Source: Blakeslea trispora (lineage: Eukaryota > Mucoromycota > Mucoromycetes > Mucorales > Choanephoraceae). From it: a stretch of 64,000 bases of DNA. The notes beneath the pieces are model-generated. The model saw only the letters and a list, made by a program, of their open reading frames with translations, ran no database searches and was not told the DNA's origin. The DNA lies in NCBI GenBank assembly GCA_025331445.1, contig JAIWNE010000030.1, positions 265,711 to 329,710 on the forward strand, read 5' to 3'. A program made the position numbers and the translations under genes. Below are positions 1-12,282 of the stretch, one piece after another (the stretch's first letter is position 1; each line of letters starts with the position of its first letter).

Positions 1-243
1 TCGGTTCTTTAGTGGCACTATTTCTCAATTATTTTAGACTATACCACCTTTCTCACTCTTAATTTTATTCGTCTCTTTCTCTCTCTCTTTTTTTCTTTCA
101 CTATTTTTCTCTTTTTATAAAGATAGGGAAATTTAAGCAGTATCGTATTCCTTTTTCCTTCTTTTTTTTTTTCTTACTTGCTCTTCTTCTTATTACTGTC
201 TTTTCTTTTCTTCTTCTTTTACACTATCTCTTCTTTATAAACC

Positions 244-2529
244 ATGTCTCAGCAATATCAGCAACAACAACACCCTGCCTTAGCTTATGCTTCAGCTACT
301 CCACTTAATATTCCAGGGTTAACGCAGCCGATCAGAAACGATCAGCAGTTACAAGAGATGCCAACGATCGATCTTAGACCTATGGAGTCTACACCTACAA
401 ATATCTCAGAAGCACCCTTAACCGGTGTCTACTCAAGCTCTGGTTTCGATATGATTGGTGTGCTCTCTCGACTAGTGAACAGGTGAGAATTAGAAAGGGA
501 AAAAAATTGTCTTCTAGAACATACTCTGATTCGACCAAAATTAGACCCAATCCTCAAATTAATTTAGGTCCGATAGACATGTCTTGTTCTTTCTTGGTAA
601 CAGATGCTCGTCAATATGATTGTCCTATTGTCTATTGCTCTCCTACCTTTGAGCATTTGACAGGCTATGTAGCGACTGAAATTGTGGGTCGTAACTGTCG
701 TTTCCTTCAAGCACCCGATGGTCAAGTCACTGTAGGGTCTCGTCGTACCTATACTGATAATCAAGCTGTTTATCACTTGAAAGCTCAAATGCTTCAAAAC
801 AAAGAGCATCAAGCCAGTATCATCAATTATCGAAAAGGTGGTCAGGTAAATCTAGCGCTGCTTATAATTTCTCTTGAAACTAATGTTCTTAATAGCCTTT
901 TGTCAATCTAATCACAGTCATTCCTATCACAGATGATGATGGAATTGTCACCTTTTTCGTTGGACTTCAAGTAGATTTGGTTGAACAGCCCAATGCTATT
1001 CTTGAGAAAATGAAGAGTAAAATATATTTTCTAAAGACTGAATAACAAAAAGGCTGATCAACATTAAAATAGATGGTACTTATATGGTAAATTACCAGCA
1101 GACGAATATCCCTCCTTATATTCCAGGCAAAAGTAAACAAGAAAGCCTTTTTTTTATTATTATTATTTGTAAACAAATACTAATTGGCTTATTTGTTTGT
1201 TGTTTTATGTGTCGCAATAGATTTCAACTCGGAGCCTGTAGATGACTACTTTCGTGAAGTGCCCTCAGCCCTCCCTACACATTCTTCCTCTGCCCTTGTC
1301 TCTCCTCCCTCTGCTCAGGCTAGTTCTGAAATTCTTAGTCTTGTCAACTGCTCAGGTGAAAATGAACAACAGTTACAGCAAGAGTGGAATAGGCTGCTGT
1401 TAGATCAATCGGAAGACTTTATTCATGTCTTATCTCTCAAGGGCTTCTTTCTTTATTGTTCACGCTCTTCTTCTCATCTGTTGGAACATGACCCTGAGGA
1501 ACTTGTCGGCCACCCTCTTTCTTCCATCTGTCATCCTTCCGATATCGTGCCTGTCATGCGCGAAATCAAAGAAGCAGCAAGTGAGACAGGCAAAGTCATC
1601 AACTTGATTTTCCGTGTCCGTCGTAAATATTCCGGTTATATGTGGATGGAGTGTCAAGGCAAGATTCACATTGACCAAAGCAAAGGCCGCAAATGCTTAA
1701 TTATGGCAGGACGTGAACGACCCATGTATCAGTTGTTTCACAAGGAAATTGTAGATGCACAAGATATTGCTCAAGGTAGCGAGTTCTGGACAAAGGCTAG
1801 TTTGAATGGATTGTTCCTCCATGTCACTTCAACAAGCGAAGAAGTGGTTGGATTCTCTGCTGATGCATTAGAGGGTGCTACACTTTATCAGTATGTAGGT
1901 GATGAACATATGCGAGATATCACTCGTGCACTGGAGCTTGTGCGTGATGGTCAAATAGTCAATCTTCATCATACATTACAGAACAACAAGGGTGATTACG
2001 TCTCTGTGCTTTCCACGTTCTATCCCGGTGATACCTCATTTGGCAAAGGCAGACCTAGTTTTACCCTTGTTCAGATTCGTGCAAAGGAAACAAATGATAA
2101 AACACATTCAATGGATGTGATAGATTCTTCTGCTTCGACTACTGGTGAGACTGACTATGAAGAAAATATGTTTGCAGAGCTTGAGACTGTTCGAGGCACA
2201 TCATGGCAATATGAGCTACACCAACTCCAATTAGCTAATCGTAAATTAAAGGAGCAGCTTGAACATTACTCAAATCCTAAGCGCAAGAAGGTAAGGAAGC
2301 TTAAAAATAAAGATAAATTGTTCTTAACGTAATTATATTTTTTTAGCAAAAGAAGAAGTCCTTAGGACTTGCCGATGTCCCAAAGATCTGTGCACAATGT
2401 CAAAGTACAGATTCACCCGAGTGGCGCAAAGGACCTAATGGGCCCAAAGAACTCTGCAATGCCTGCGGCTTGAGATACGCAAAATCTTTATCATTGAAAA
2501 AAGCAGAAAATTCGTCTGTCACAGTGTAA
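244..2529 (+). CDS. wc-1: White Collar-1-type blue-light photoreceptor and GATA transcription factor
   Basis: Predicted flavin-binding photoreceptor that would bind GATA-type promoters in the nucleus, normally with a WC-2 partner. Six exons: 244-482, 545-845, 896-1016, 1073-1132, 1221-2290 and 2347-2529, giving about 657 aa. Seen: Q-rich N-terminus; LOV domain at about residues 92-210 with the [12 protein letters not shown] motif, so the photo-adduct cysteine is present (about Cys131); two further PAS domains at about 305-410 and 425-530; C-terminal zinc finger C-x2-C-x18-C-x2-C at about 612-637, the spacing of the WC family. All intron phases join cleanly, and the [10 protein letters not shown] junction matches the family before the LOV core. 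The start is the first ATG after a long T/C-rich leader; a TATAAAG lies at about 116. Mucorales usually carry several wc-1 paralogues (madA/wcoA), and I cannot say which this is. Nothing suggests inactivation. Confidence 0.95.
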
Positions 2530-3591
2530 ATTAGCATATCATATTCTATTCACATTCTTCATTTCATCCCCCCCCTCCCTCGCTTGTAGCAACAATAATA
2601 GTATGAATAAAACATAATCTTATTTTCTCACAACTCTATGGCTTGTGACTATGTGTAAGAAACAATATGCATTAAATTGAGATCGATTGAAACATGATTA
2701 TTATGCGCTTACAGAATGTTAAAAGGAAATATGAAGGAACCAGAGCTATGTTGCATTCACACTTTTGTGTTATTACTTTATTACCATGGCTGGCTCGCTA
2801 AATTGAGCAACTTGATCGCTGTCTGAATACCCTAAAAAAATATTTTTATGATTCAAGATATTTGTCATTAAAGATAGTTTGTGCTATCTTTAAAGAAAAA
2901 AAAAAAACAATTGACACTTCTACCTTTGGACCAAATCCCATTTGGACACTTTTCTCTTAAGAGGAGAAAGTGAAAGCAACACATGCCAACATTCATATGT
3001 CTTTACATAAAAAGCAGTAAAGAAATTTAACTTGATATATTTTGACAGCTTAATCCTCCTTTTGAAATTTCTCCATTTATGTATGTTTTGAATTTCAGAT
3101 GAAGCATTTTAGCAATAGCCTTATGTATACGAGTACATGTCCTGTGTAATATGTTTAATCCTCAAGGGAAGAATGAATGTAGATCGAGTAAGATGTTCTT
3201 TTCCCTCCCATAAATACACATATTATCGTCTAATTCTGAGACAACCTGGTGAGGCTTAAGCAAAACACTGCAAAAGCATTTGAAACCAACTGTATTGTCC
3301 AGGCAAATCAGCAATTAACCTCAGAAGCGCCACCTGATGAGGCTGGTTAAACCTTATTACTGCCAATGATTGTTTGCTGACTGGATGTAAATTTCTTTAT
3401 AAGAGATACGTAATTCGATATAGTCTATTCTCTTTTATAGAATTGAAGAAAGCTAATTTTAGCTCTGAAAATACCCAAATTTAAGACCCAAAGTTTCTCC
3501 TCCTAGGTATATCAAGTCCGCCAGTCTCGAAAACTAAATTATTTGAAACACTCTTCTTTTTTTTTGGTTTTGTTTTAACTTTGATTAACTC
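2530..3591. other. Intergenic region, WC-1 to Rho-GEF
   Basis: About 1.06 kb of AT-rich DNA. The only coding-like signal is the possible spliced micro-gene on the minus strand at 2781-2941, listed separately. The last 80 bases before 3592 include a T-rich leader typical of this genome. I see no RNA gene or long repeat. Confidence 0.6.
2781..2941 (-). CDS. Possible spliced 22-residue micro-protein
   Basis: Minus-strand ATG at 2941 starts six codons (MGFGPK, 2941-2924). A GT...AG interval follows (2923-2832, about 92 nt, ending in a T-rich tract plus ttttag). Then come 17 in-frame codons (2831-2781) encoding GIQTAIKLLNLASQPW and a TAA stop. The peptide is amphipathic and free of low-complexity bias. 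The donor (gtagaa) is only moderately canonical. I do not recognise the product; it could be a small organellar or ER subunit, the last exons of a larger unseen gene, or chance. Homology in related genomes would decide. Confidence 0.25.
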
Positions 3592-6500
3592 ATGTCTAAC
3601 CATCACCATCAACAATACCAGCCACAGTATTATGATGATGCTGGTCATCAGCAAGGAAACTCTCAAGATGAGATTGGCGCCATGTTGAACTCGCTTGCTG
3701 GACAATCCCAGCCCTCTCATCCTGGATACTATCCAAACAATCATCATGTAAGCTATTTAGCTTATATATCTATCTTGTACTCTCTAAACCATTCTATATC
3801 TAGGCTTCTTCAGGCTACTATGGCAACTATTACCCTCAACATAACAACCCCCCTCCGCCTATGCTACCTGCCAGAACAGAGGCAAATGGCTATATCAACA
3901 ACAATACGACCCACAATGGTTCCAATAAATACCATTATCCTCAAGACAATGGCTATTATCCACCTGCTCATGGCTATTATCCTCCCAGCAACAGCCATCC
4001 ATTACCTCCCACGCCTGTACCTCAACGAGTTTCTTCTATGAATGACGGCTATTCATTACCAAACATGCCTATGCCTGTTCCTCAAATCCCTTCTCAGCAT
4101 AGACGTCAGCTCTCCAACAGTAGTATTCAAAGTGGCGATATGATGATGCACCGTACGCATGCTCCTTACCCTCCAACGACTCAACATCAACAGAATTCTG
4201 TTCAAGGCACACCACCAGGTTCTCCTGGCCAGAACCATATCTATCCTCAAGCCATGTATCCTCCTGCAGGCTACCCCGATGCCACGCAAGAGATGATCAA
4301 TAGTTCTTATCGACCCAACATTCAGCAACAGCCATCGGAGGTCTCGACCATCTCCACAGGCAGTAGTGCTACATTGGCTGCTCGACCTTCACCTCCACCC
4401 ATTCAATCTACTCACGTATCACCTCCTTCGCGCCGAGCGCCTTCCTCGCTTCGAAACAATTTAATCATGACCATTGAGCGCCCTCGTTTCGACTATTTAC
4501 CAGAGAATGCGACAGCCGAAGATGGCGAAGTACCTTTTATTCCTGTATCACCCGACACTGATAGTGATGAAGATACAGAATATTTTGTCACCCATCGAGC
4601 CAATGCTTATTCACCTACAACTCAGCGTGTGGATCCTCTTAACAGCCTGGATGCTGCTATTGCCACACCAGTAACAGTAACACCTGTCTCTACCTTCCAA
4701 CAGCCTGTCAGTTTACACCACGTTTCTGAGCCTCACTTCTCACAACCAGGACATGCAGGAGAAGAAGAAGAAGAGCGAGAAGAATTTGTAGCAGCGACAG
4801 AAGCACCAAGACATCACGAGCAAGAGGAAGAAGAAGAAGGAGAAAAAGTACAAGAACCCAACTACGGCTTGATCTCAGTTTTGTCAGTTGCCTTTATACG
4901 TGCTGTTAAGGGTCTTGAGAATGTCAGAGAATTATGGTGTGCAAGTGAATACAATGAGTCATTCACAGGCTCAGAGGCTGTGACGATTATTAAAAACTTG
5001 CTGAAAGAACAAGTACCTGATGAATACTGCTTCTTAGTATGCAACACCTTGATGAGATCTCAACCTCCCTTGTTTTCACCTACGCAATATTCTCAAAAAT
5101 CGCTGATTTCCAAGACAGTTAATGCAGACGATACATACTATCTAGAAGAGGACATTTCAGATGACAATGTACCTTCCGGTGTCTTACCTAGCTTGACACC
5201 TTGTTATAGTTACGCTTGTCGAGCAGGCGCTAGTACTTGCTATTCCGAATCATGTCCTCACATAGGCAGAGATTTCATTGTGGATGATAAGGAAGAAACT
5301 ACTGTATCTCATGATGCTGCCAATTTAGCCATAAGTTCACCTGAAGGTGGTTGGCTTGTGTCTCATGAAGCTTGGTCTGCTCGTATGGATCGAGAGTTTT
5401 TGAAGACGCTGGATAAGAAGGAGATTGGCCGTCAAGAAGTTCTGAATGAAACTATTTACTCGGAAGAAAAATATTTGGCAGATCTTACTATCTTGCACGA
5501 AGTTGTTGTTAAGGGCATAGAGACATCGGGTGTCATTGATCCAGACCATGTGAAGCGATTTATTCAAACTGTGTTCAACAACTATCAAGAGTTATTGCAG
5601 ATGAGTGATTCCATGTTTAAAGATATGTTGGCTAGATATCGACAATACGAAGGCCAATGTGTTCCCACCATTGGTGATATTTTAGTTCAGCACATGCAGT
5701 TCTTTGAAGAAGCCTATGTCAAGTATAGTCCACACGCACTTTTAGCTAAATACCTGGCTGAAGCTGAAATCAAGAACAATCCAGAATTCGACAAGTTCTG
5801 CAAAGAATTAGCCAAGCATGATCGTACGAATCGTTTGCCTATCTGGCATTACTTGCTCAGTCCTGTCACACGTATGCAACGTTACCCTCTATTGATCGAG
5901 GCCTTGTTGAAGAAGACACCAGAGGATCATCCTGACCACGTATTCTTAACTCGCAGTTATGATATCATTCGTTCTGTAGCCACCAAGGCTGACAATGCAG
6001 CCACCGCTATCAAAAAGCGATTAGCCATCCTTCATATCCGTGACAGCATCATTTTCAAACAAGGGGAAGTATACGATTTGCAATTGGATGATTCCAGTCG
6101 TCGCTTATACCATCAAGGCATCTTGAAGCGTCGTAGTGGCTCCCTGGATGTTGCTGACAAGAACGATATCTATGTCTTTGTCTTTGATCATATGTTGCTG
6201 ATGACCAAGCTCCGTAAAACCAATACAGGAGAAGAATACCGACTCTGGAAGAAGCCTATTCCCTTGCAAATGCTGGCTGTGCAAAACAACGCTTCTGTAT
6301 TGAAGCAAAATTCAACTGCCAATTCATTGTATACTCAGGCCAATGTTGGTGCTAGTTTGAATTTGCATCATTTAGGCTCCCGTGGTGGTGCCATCTACCA
6401 ATTCTTTTGCTCTTCTGTAGAAGAGAAACAGACATGGACTAAGGCTATTGATGATGCCAAGGCGACACTCAAGAAGCGTCATGGTGATTCTGAGGTATTT

Positions 6501-7733
6501 GAGCTCAAACCCTTGGATGATGTCAACTTCCGTAACATCAGTGCAGGTCCCAGTACAGGCACAACCACTCGTATCAACTGCTCTGTACCTTTTATCTCCG
6601 TTTCAGGTGAAAAGAAAATTGCGATTGGTACCGAAAATGGTGTGTTTTTCAAGACTGAGGGTCAAGACTCTTCTGTGCGCCGTATCATACAATGTGAAAG
6701 TGTGTTGCAGATGGCTATGATTGAAAAGTTTCATATTTTGGTTGTCTTGACAGAAAAAGCCCTGAAGGCCTATCCTATTGACACACTGGATTCGCGCACC
6801 AACCCTCGGGCCATTGATCGACAGGAGGTAGAGATTGCTCAGCATGTGAACTTCTTCCAAGTCGGCTTCTGTAATGGCCGAGACATGCTTGTGTTTAAAA
6901 AGAAAAAGAACACAACCAGTGTATTTACAGCACTTGAGCCATTTTGTGATTTGCGTGATCCCAAGAACGAAAAGCATCTGACCCATCGACCTTCCATCTT
7001 TAACAATCGACCTGATTATCTTCGATGGTTCAAGAAATACAAAGACTTTTATGTCGGTGCAGAAGCTAGCAACATTCATTTCTTAAAGACCAAATTGAAC
7101 ATTGTATGTGAACGTGGTTTTGAAGTAATTGATCCCGAAAACTTGACAGTAGGTCGAGATATTCCTGATTCCGAGGACCCTGAATTTTATTTTGTCACAC
7201 GCCATACAGAACCCTTGAAGCCTTTGGCTATGTATCGTATCAGCGACAAGTTTTTGTTATGTTATGATCGTTTTGCCTTTTATGTCAACAATCGTAATGG
7301 TTCTTTAGTGCCTCGCCCCGATAAGCGAAAGTAAGTTATAAGCATGTATGTTTCTATTCTCTTGAATATTCAAAAAATGATAGGCCTGCTACTATTTGTG
7401 ATTGGGAAGGTACACCTAACCATATTGTGTATGAACATCCATATGTGATTGCCATTGATCCTTACTTTATCGAGATTCGACATGTTGATAACGTAAGTTC
7501 CTGACTTTTCTTTCTTTTTAAGAAAAGAAAATATGAGTGTTGACATTACTATTTAGGGCGAGTTGGTTCAAATTATATCTGGTGAAAACATCCGTTTGGC
7601 TTATTACAATGGTGGTGGTGAAAGACCTGTCATTCATGTCTGTATGTCTCACAGCCAAAAGCCTGATACCCAGGCTTTGTTCCATTTAGTCTTGAATAAC
7701 CACCGCAATTCTGCTGGCTATCCTCGACGATAA
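3592..7733 (+). CDS. ROM2: Rho1 guanine-nucleotide exchange factor, Rom1/Rom2 type
   Basis: Activates Rho1-type GTPases at the plasma membrane to drive cell-wall synthesis and integrity signalling, as known for yeast Rom2 and fission yeast Rgf proteins. Four exons: 3592-3747, 3804-7330, 7384-7492 and 7557-7733, giving about 1322 aa, close to yeast Rom2. Order of regions: long Q/P/Y-rich disordered N-terminus (about 1-400) ending in an acidic EEEE-rich stretch; DEP domain (about 405-500); DH catalytic domain (about 595-790, including the LPIWHYLLSPVTRMQRYPLL helix); PH domain (about 800-940); C-terminal citron homology (CNH) domain (about 960-1305). The last two introns fall inside the CNH domain, and splicing restores the conserved CDWEGTP and FIEIRHVDN segments. 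The start is the first ATG of exon 1 after a T-rich leader. No defect seen. Confidence 0.95.
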
Positions 7734-8347
7734 TACCAATTTTATTTTATATATACTATTTCCAGAAACCATTCGTTCACAAAAAAAAATCCATTGTTTA
7801 AAATAAAAAAAACCAGCATTGTTTATTCATAGTGAGCAAAAAGAAACTCAAACAGGCTCAAACACAACAATTCTTATTGAAACAAAATCCTGATGCTCCC
7901 AGTCATCATACTTATCATCTTTTTTTTTATTGCACAGCTAATTGATTTCCCTGAAAAGCAACCCAAAGCTCTCTCTTCTACTTGTGCTTTCTGTTCTATC
8001 ATTTATTGAGAGTATTTCTTTCCAAAATTTATGTTTTTTTTTAGAATTCTAATTTGTTGTACGCTGATACCACAATGTGATATGTTCCACTTATCGTTCG
8101 CTGAAATGAGGGGGGGGGATGTTTGGTACATCTTTGACACAAAAGTAAATCATACGACAATTATTCTCGAGAGAAAGAAGTAGACTGATTGTCTTTTGCC
8201 CTTTTTTTTCTCTTTGCGGCAAACAGGAAATATGGCTATAAAACTATCTGCATTTTTCCCACGTTTCAATAGCATATAAAGCTGCATAAAAAAAAGAAAA
8301 GTTTATTCTCTTGATTTTTTTTCTCCTTTTTTTTTAAACTTGACTAC
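7734..8347. other. Intergenic region, Rho-GEF to homogentisate dioxygenase
   Basis: About 610 bp. Contains the Rho-GEF 3' region with A-rich runs, a G homopolymer near 8110, TATA-like sequences near 8237 and 8275, and a T-rich leader just before the next ATG. No gene seen. Confidence 0.6.
8275..8281 (+). promoter_or_regulatory. TATA-like element of the homogentisate dioxygenase gene
   Basis: TATAAAG lies about 70 bp before the start codon at 8348, and a second TATAAAAC lies at 8237-8244. Spacing suits a core promoter; the assignment is inference from sequence only. Confidence 0.35.
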
Positions 8348-9872
8348 ATGGTATCTAACCTCGATAAATACGAATACCAACAAGGCTTTGGCAACACTTT
8401 TGCTTCCGAAGCATTAAAAGATGCACTCCCAAAAGGTCAAAATACACCACAACAATGTCCTTATCAACTTTATGCTGAGCAATTGTCTGGTACAGCATTC
8501 ACTGTTCCTCGTACACATAACCAAAGAAGGTAAAGAATAGAATGTCAAAAAAAAAAAGAAAGAAAGAATGTCAGGATATCAACATGTTTTCTTTAGTTGG
8601 CTTTATCGTATTCGTCCTTCAGTTGTACATACACCTTTTACGCGTCATGCAGGATTAAACAACTTGGTAGTGTCCAAGTTTGGAGGAGACGATATGTTGA
8701 TTACACCTACACAGATTCGTTGGAGTCCTTTCGATTTACCTTCATCTAATGAAAAAGTCAATTTTGTTCAAGGCCTTCGTACATTAGCTGGTGCAGGCGA
8801 TCCTGCTTGTCGTAGTGGTCTTGGTGTTCATATCTATACTGCTAATTCAGATATGGGCAAAACTGCTTTCTATAATTCAGATGGTGATCTTTTAATAGGT
8901 AAAGTTGAAATGATACAAGAGGAAACGTATGACTAAAGAAAGAGTATATGTTTGTTGCTTAAAAAAACAGTTCCCCAACAAGGTGCACTTGATATCGTCA
9001 CTGAATTTGGTAAAATGATGGTATCACCTAATGAAATTGCTGTCATTCAAAGAGGTATTCGCTTCTCTGTCAACTTGCCTGATAAAGAAGCAAGAGGTTA
9101 TATCTTGGAAGTCTTTGGTGCTCATTTCGAATTGCCTGACTTGGGTCCAATCGGTGCCAATGGCTTGGCTAACCCTCGAGACTTTATGACTCCTGTTGCT
9201 GCCTTTGAGCAAGAAGATAGTGTAGAATGGACCATTGTCACCAAGTTCAACGGTCAACTGTTTGCTGCTAAACAAACACATACACCATTTGATGTTGTTG
9301 CCTGGCATGGTAACTATGCTCCTTATAAATACAACTTGGATAATTTCTGTGTTATCAACACTGTTTCCTTTGATCATATTGTAAGTATAAGAAAACGCTC
9401 ATGTTCTTCTCTTACTCAATCGTTTGAATAGGATCCTTCCATATTTACTGTATTGACAGCAAAATCCGATACACCTGGTGTGGCTATCGCTGATTTTGTC
9501 ATCTTTCCTCCTCGTTGGGCCGTGGCTGAAAAGACATTCCGTCCACCTTATTTCCATCGTAACTGTATGTCAGAATTTATGGGTTTGATTCATGGTGATT
9601 ATGATGGTAAATCAGATGGATTTGCACCTGGTGGTGCTTCTTTGCATAGTATCATGACACCACACGGTCCTGATGCTGCTGTTTTTGAGGCAGCCTCTAA
9701 AGCTGAATTAAAGCCTGTTTATGTTGGTCAAAACAACCAAGCATTTATGTTTGAGACCTGCTTTATGCTCTCATTAACACCTTGGGGTCTCAAGACGTGT
9801 GGTAAAGTGCAAGAAGATTATTACAAGGCGTGGGCAGCATTAGACAACAAGTTTACAGGACAATTGTCATAG
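8348..9872 (+). CDS. hmgA: Homogentisate 1,2-dioxygenase
   Basis: Non-haem iron dioxygenase that opens the homogentisate ring to maleylacetoacetate in tyrosine and phenylalanine catabolism; cytosolic. Four exons: 8348-8529, 8597-8898, 8971-9380 and 9432-9872, giving about 444 aa, the family's usual length. Phases join at [34 protein letters not shown] and [14 protein letters not shown]. The N-terminus [13 protein letters not shown] and the C-terminal metal-site region ([16 protein letters not shown] followed by [10 protein letters not shown]) are intact and supply the expected His/Glu ligands. The start codon is the first ATG after a T-rich leader. The next gene is on the opposite strand with only 39 bp between the two stop codons. 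The other enzymes of the pathway are not in this window. Confidence 0.97.
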
Positions 9873-9911
9873 TTATCACAATAAAATGTGCATTTGTATA
9901 TATACAATTTA

Positions 9912-10934
9912 TTATTGGGAAGGAAGCCAATCTTGATCGACAGCACCTTCTTTTCTCAAATGACGAATCATGATTTCGAATGTATCCTGATAGATATTGA
10001 AATGGCCTAATGCCATCATTTGGTCAGCTAGACCTGTTATTTTTTCTATTTTTTCACGTCTTTCTGTTTCTTCTTGCTCAGTCAATTGAGGCTGTTGAAC
10101 AGGTTTGTTCTTGTTCTTTTTATCCAACATCTTTTGTTTCCATGCAGGTAACTTTTTTGGCAACGAATTAGCCAGACTAGTCAATGCCTCCTGTACACTT
10201 TGTCCGGGCTTTAAATGATGTACAAGAGCAAGATAGATGTCTGTTTCTGATTGAGGTAATGTAGATTGTCTCTCGGCCTCTCTCAATGCTTCTTCGCGGT
10301 CACGCTTTTGTTGTGCTTCCTTAGCCTTGTTGATATCTTTACGAGTGATACCCTTCATCCAGTTATCATGGAATGCCTGAGGATCTACTTTGTTTCTAAC
10401 ATAATTGCCGTTTGAATCAACAGAGCCTTCTTCTAATTCTTCTTTCATGTTGAATGCTTCGATTCGAGATTGCTTCTTTTGACCGTCTTCTACGTCGTCG
10501 TCATCATCATCTTCATCGTTCTCTAAACGATCTCTGCTATGCGATTCTAACTCCTGGCCCTCAATCAATTCTTCATCTGTCTGTTTCTTTTTGCCTTTTC
10601 TATCTATATCCATTTTATCCGTATCATCACCACCACCACCAAACATATCAAATTCTTCATCTTGTTTAGGCACTGGTTCCTTTTCTTCTTCCTTAGTTTC
10701 TTGATCAGAGTCACTATCATACATGCCGCCTCCTACTTCTTCATCATCACTACCATAGACGTCGAAATTAACTGCTCCTCGACGCGCTTTTCTTTCTTCT
10801 AACTGATCTTCGTGATCAAACTCAAAATCGGTTTCTCCGGTTGTTCTCTTGCGAGATTTAGATTTCTCATCAAAACGAACTCGCTTTGAAGAAGAGCCTG
10901 CAAAATCAAAGGATCGTTTTTGTGCGTATGACAT
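9912..10934 (-). CDS. Lin1/CD2BP2-like U5 snRNP-associated protein, GYF domain absent
   Basis: Single-exon gene of 340 aa. CD2BP2 and yeast Lin1/Snu40 are U5 snRNP assembly factors in the nucleus. Seen: basic N-terminus with KRVRFDEKSK; acidic stretches of D/E; the family block RIEAFNMKEELEEGSVDSNG; then NKVDPQAFHDNWMKGITRKDI; a charged helix; and a C-terminal region with HHLKPGQSVQEAL and YQDTFEIMIRHLRK. In the known family a GYF domain follows this last helix. Here the frame stops after DWLPSQ, and only 39 bp separate it from the HGD stop, so no further exon fits unless it overlaps HGD. The start is the only ATG near the 5' end. Assignment is by recalled family similarity; the missing GYF domain lowers certainty. 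Confidence 0.75.
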   Translation of the reverse strand: MSYAQKRSFDFAGSSSKRVRFDEKSKSRKRTTGETDFEFDHEDQLEERKARRGAVNFDVYGSDDEEVGGGMYDSDSDQETKEEEKEPVPKQDEEFDMFGGGGDDTDKMDIDRKGKKKQTDEELIEGQELESHSRDRLENDEDDDDDDVEDGQKKQSRIEAFNMKEELEEGSVDSNGNYVRNKVDPQAFHDNWMKGITRKDINKAKEAQQKRDREEALREAERQSTLPQSETDIYLALVHHLKPGQSVQEALTSLANSLPKKLPAWKQKMLDKKNKNKPVQQPQLTEQEETERREKIEKITGLADQMMALGHFNIYQDTFEIMIRHLRKEGAVDQDWLPSQ

Positions 10935-11338
10935 GTGAAGAAGGATATATAAATATTAAAAAAAAAAAATAGAAAAAATAAGAAGACTGCCTGAATTTGA
11001 AGTATCAAATTTTGACTGAGAAGTAAAAGGTTCCCAAAGAAAGAGAGTTTTCCTGATTGATTCAGGCAATTTCGTATAGCTAAGCGATGTAAACAGCTTA
11101 AGTTTACTACTCATTCATCTCATCATTAAAGTAAGCTTAAGCTACTTTATCTCATGCAATTCAGACAGAAATTAAGCAGCTTTAAACTCAGCAGCAATTT
11201 AGAGCATAAAAGAAAGGCATTTTTTTCTTTCTTTCTTTCGTTTTTTCCTTTGTTATTTTATCGTTATTATGTTACGCCTATTCAGGTAACTAGAAGAAAA
11301 GATATACACATGTGTGCGCATCTTATTGAGCCGTTTTG
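10935..11338. other. Divergent promoter region, Lin1-like / TIM21
   Basis: About 400 bp between two divergently transcribed genes, with A-rich runs next to the minus-strand start and T-rich runs before the plus-strand gene. It likely carries both core promoters. No gene or repeat recognised. Confidence 0.5.
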
Positions 11339-12062
11339 ATGAACAGAAGATCACCAGTAAACACGCTCAACACAAATTGGACGCGTGCCAATGTCAAGCC
11401 ATTCTCTACCCCTGCTAGACAAGTACCAACCAATTCAAAAAAATCAAATACATTAGCAACAGCTAAACCATGGAACCAACTATCTACACCACAAAAAGGT
11501 AATTGGAAAGCGAGCGAGAGATCCAAAATGTATGCATTGCAAAAAGAAAAGAGACACTGAATTCAATTAACAGTTGTGGTGGCATCCAAGACAACTTTCA
11601 ATCTCGGTATTATTTTGACAGGTGTTGGTCTTACTTCAGCTATTGTTTACTATATCGGATCTGAACTGTTTAGTTCACAGAGTCCTACCAGTATATTCAA
11701 TGAGGTAGTAGATCGAATTCGAGTTCATGATGAATTGGTTGCTTTGTTAGGTCAGCCTATCAAAGGTCACGGTGAACCCAGCCGAAACAGCCGAAGACGT
11801 AACAGACGTATTGCATCTCAAGTAGTTGAAGATCAGAACAATGAACCTCATATGTTGATGCGATTCTATGTGGAAGGCCCTCTTAGTCAAGGCACTGTTT
11901 CGCTTGAGATGATCAAGGTAAATAATAGAGTGAGCTACCTGTCTGATATTTGGTATTTACATGTATTAGGATGAGAAAAAGAAGTGGCAATACAAGAAGC
12001 TCTATGTGGATGTACCTGGGCAAGGATTACCTTCTAAACGTATCTATCTAGAGAGAAATTAA
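11339..12062 (+). CDS. TIM21: Mitochondrial inner-membrane import subunit TIM21
   Basis: TIM21 is part of the presequence translocase (TIM23 complex), links it to the outer-membrane TOM complex and binds respiratory-chain supercomplexes. Three exons: 11339-11498, 11574-11917 and 11970-12062, about 198 aa. Seen: basic, hydroxylated N-terminus suited to mitochondrial targeting; one membrane segment (about 58-80, GIILTGVGLTSAIVYYIGSE); then the intermembrane-space domain with IFNEVVDRIRVHDEL, LLGQPIKGHGE and the C-terminal KKLYVDVPGQ-GLPSKRIYL block. This is slightly shorter than yeast Tim21. The first true ATG is at 11339. The 3' end faces the septin gene, with 220 bp between stops. Confidence 0.93.
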
Positions 12063-12282
12063 GCAACTACCTCTTATTTCCTCTTTCACTCTCCTTTTCT
12101 AAAAAAAAAACTGTTTCCATATTACTTTTTCAAAAAAAAAAAAAAAGAAAGAGGATATTTCTTTTTTTTTTTAATATATAAATATGAAGATATAGAAGAA
12201 AAAAAGTGTGTGTGTAAAAGAAAATAAGGTGTATAAAGAAATAGATTGTATAGTGTGTAATATAATTGTATGACTAAATAAA

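Noticed and set aside
1184..1220. Upstream extension of the third PAS-encoding frame as a separate gene start
   Set aside because: The stretch is the end of intron 4 of the WC-1 gene; splice phases join it to the exons on either side.
6603..7079. 158-codon minus-strand frame
   Set aside because: Antisense to the CNH domain of the Rho-GEF; no homology to a known protein that I can see.
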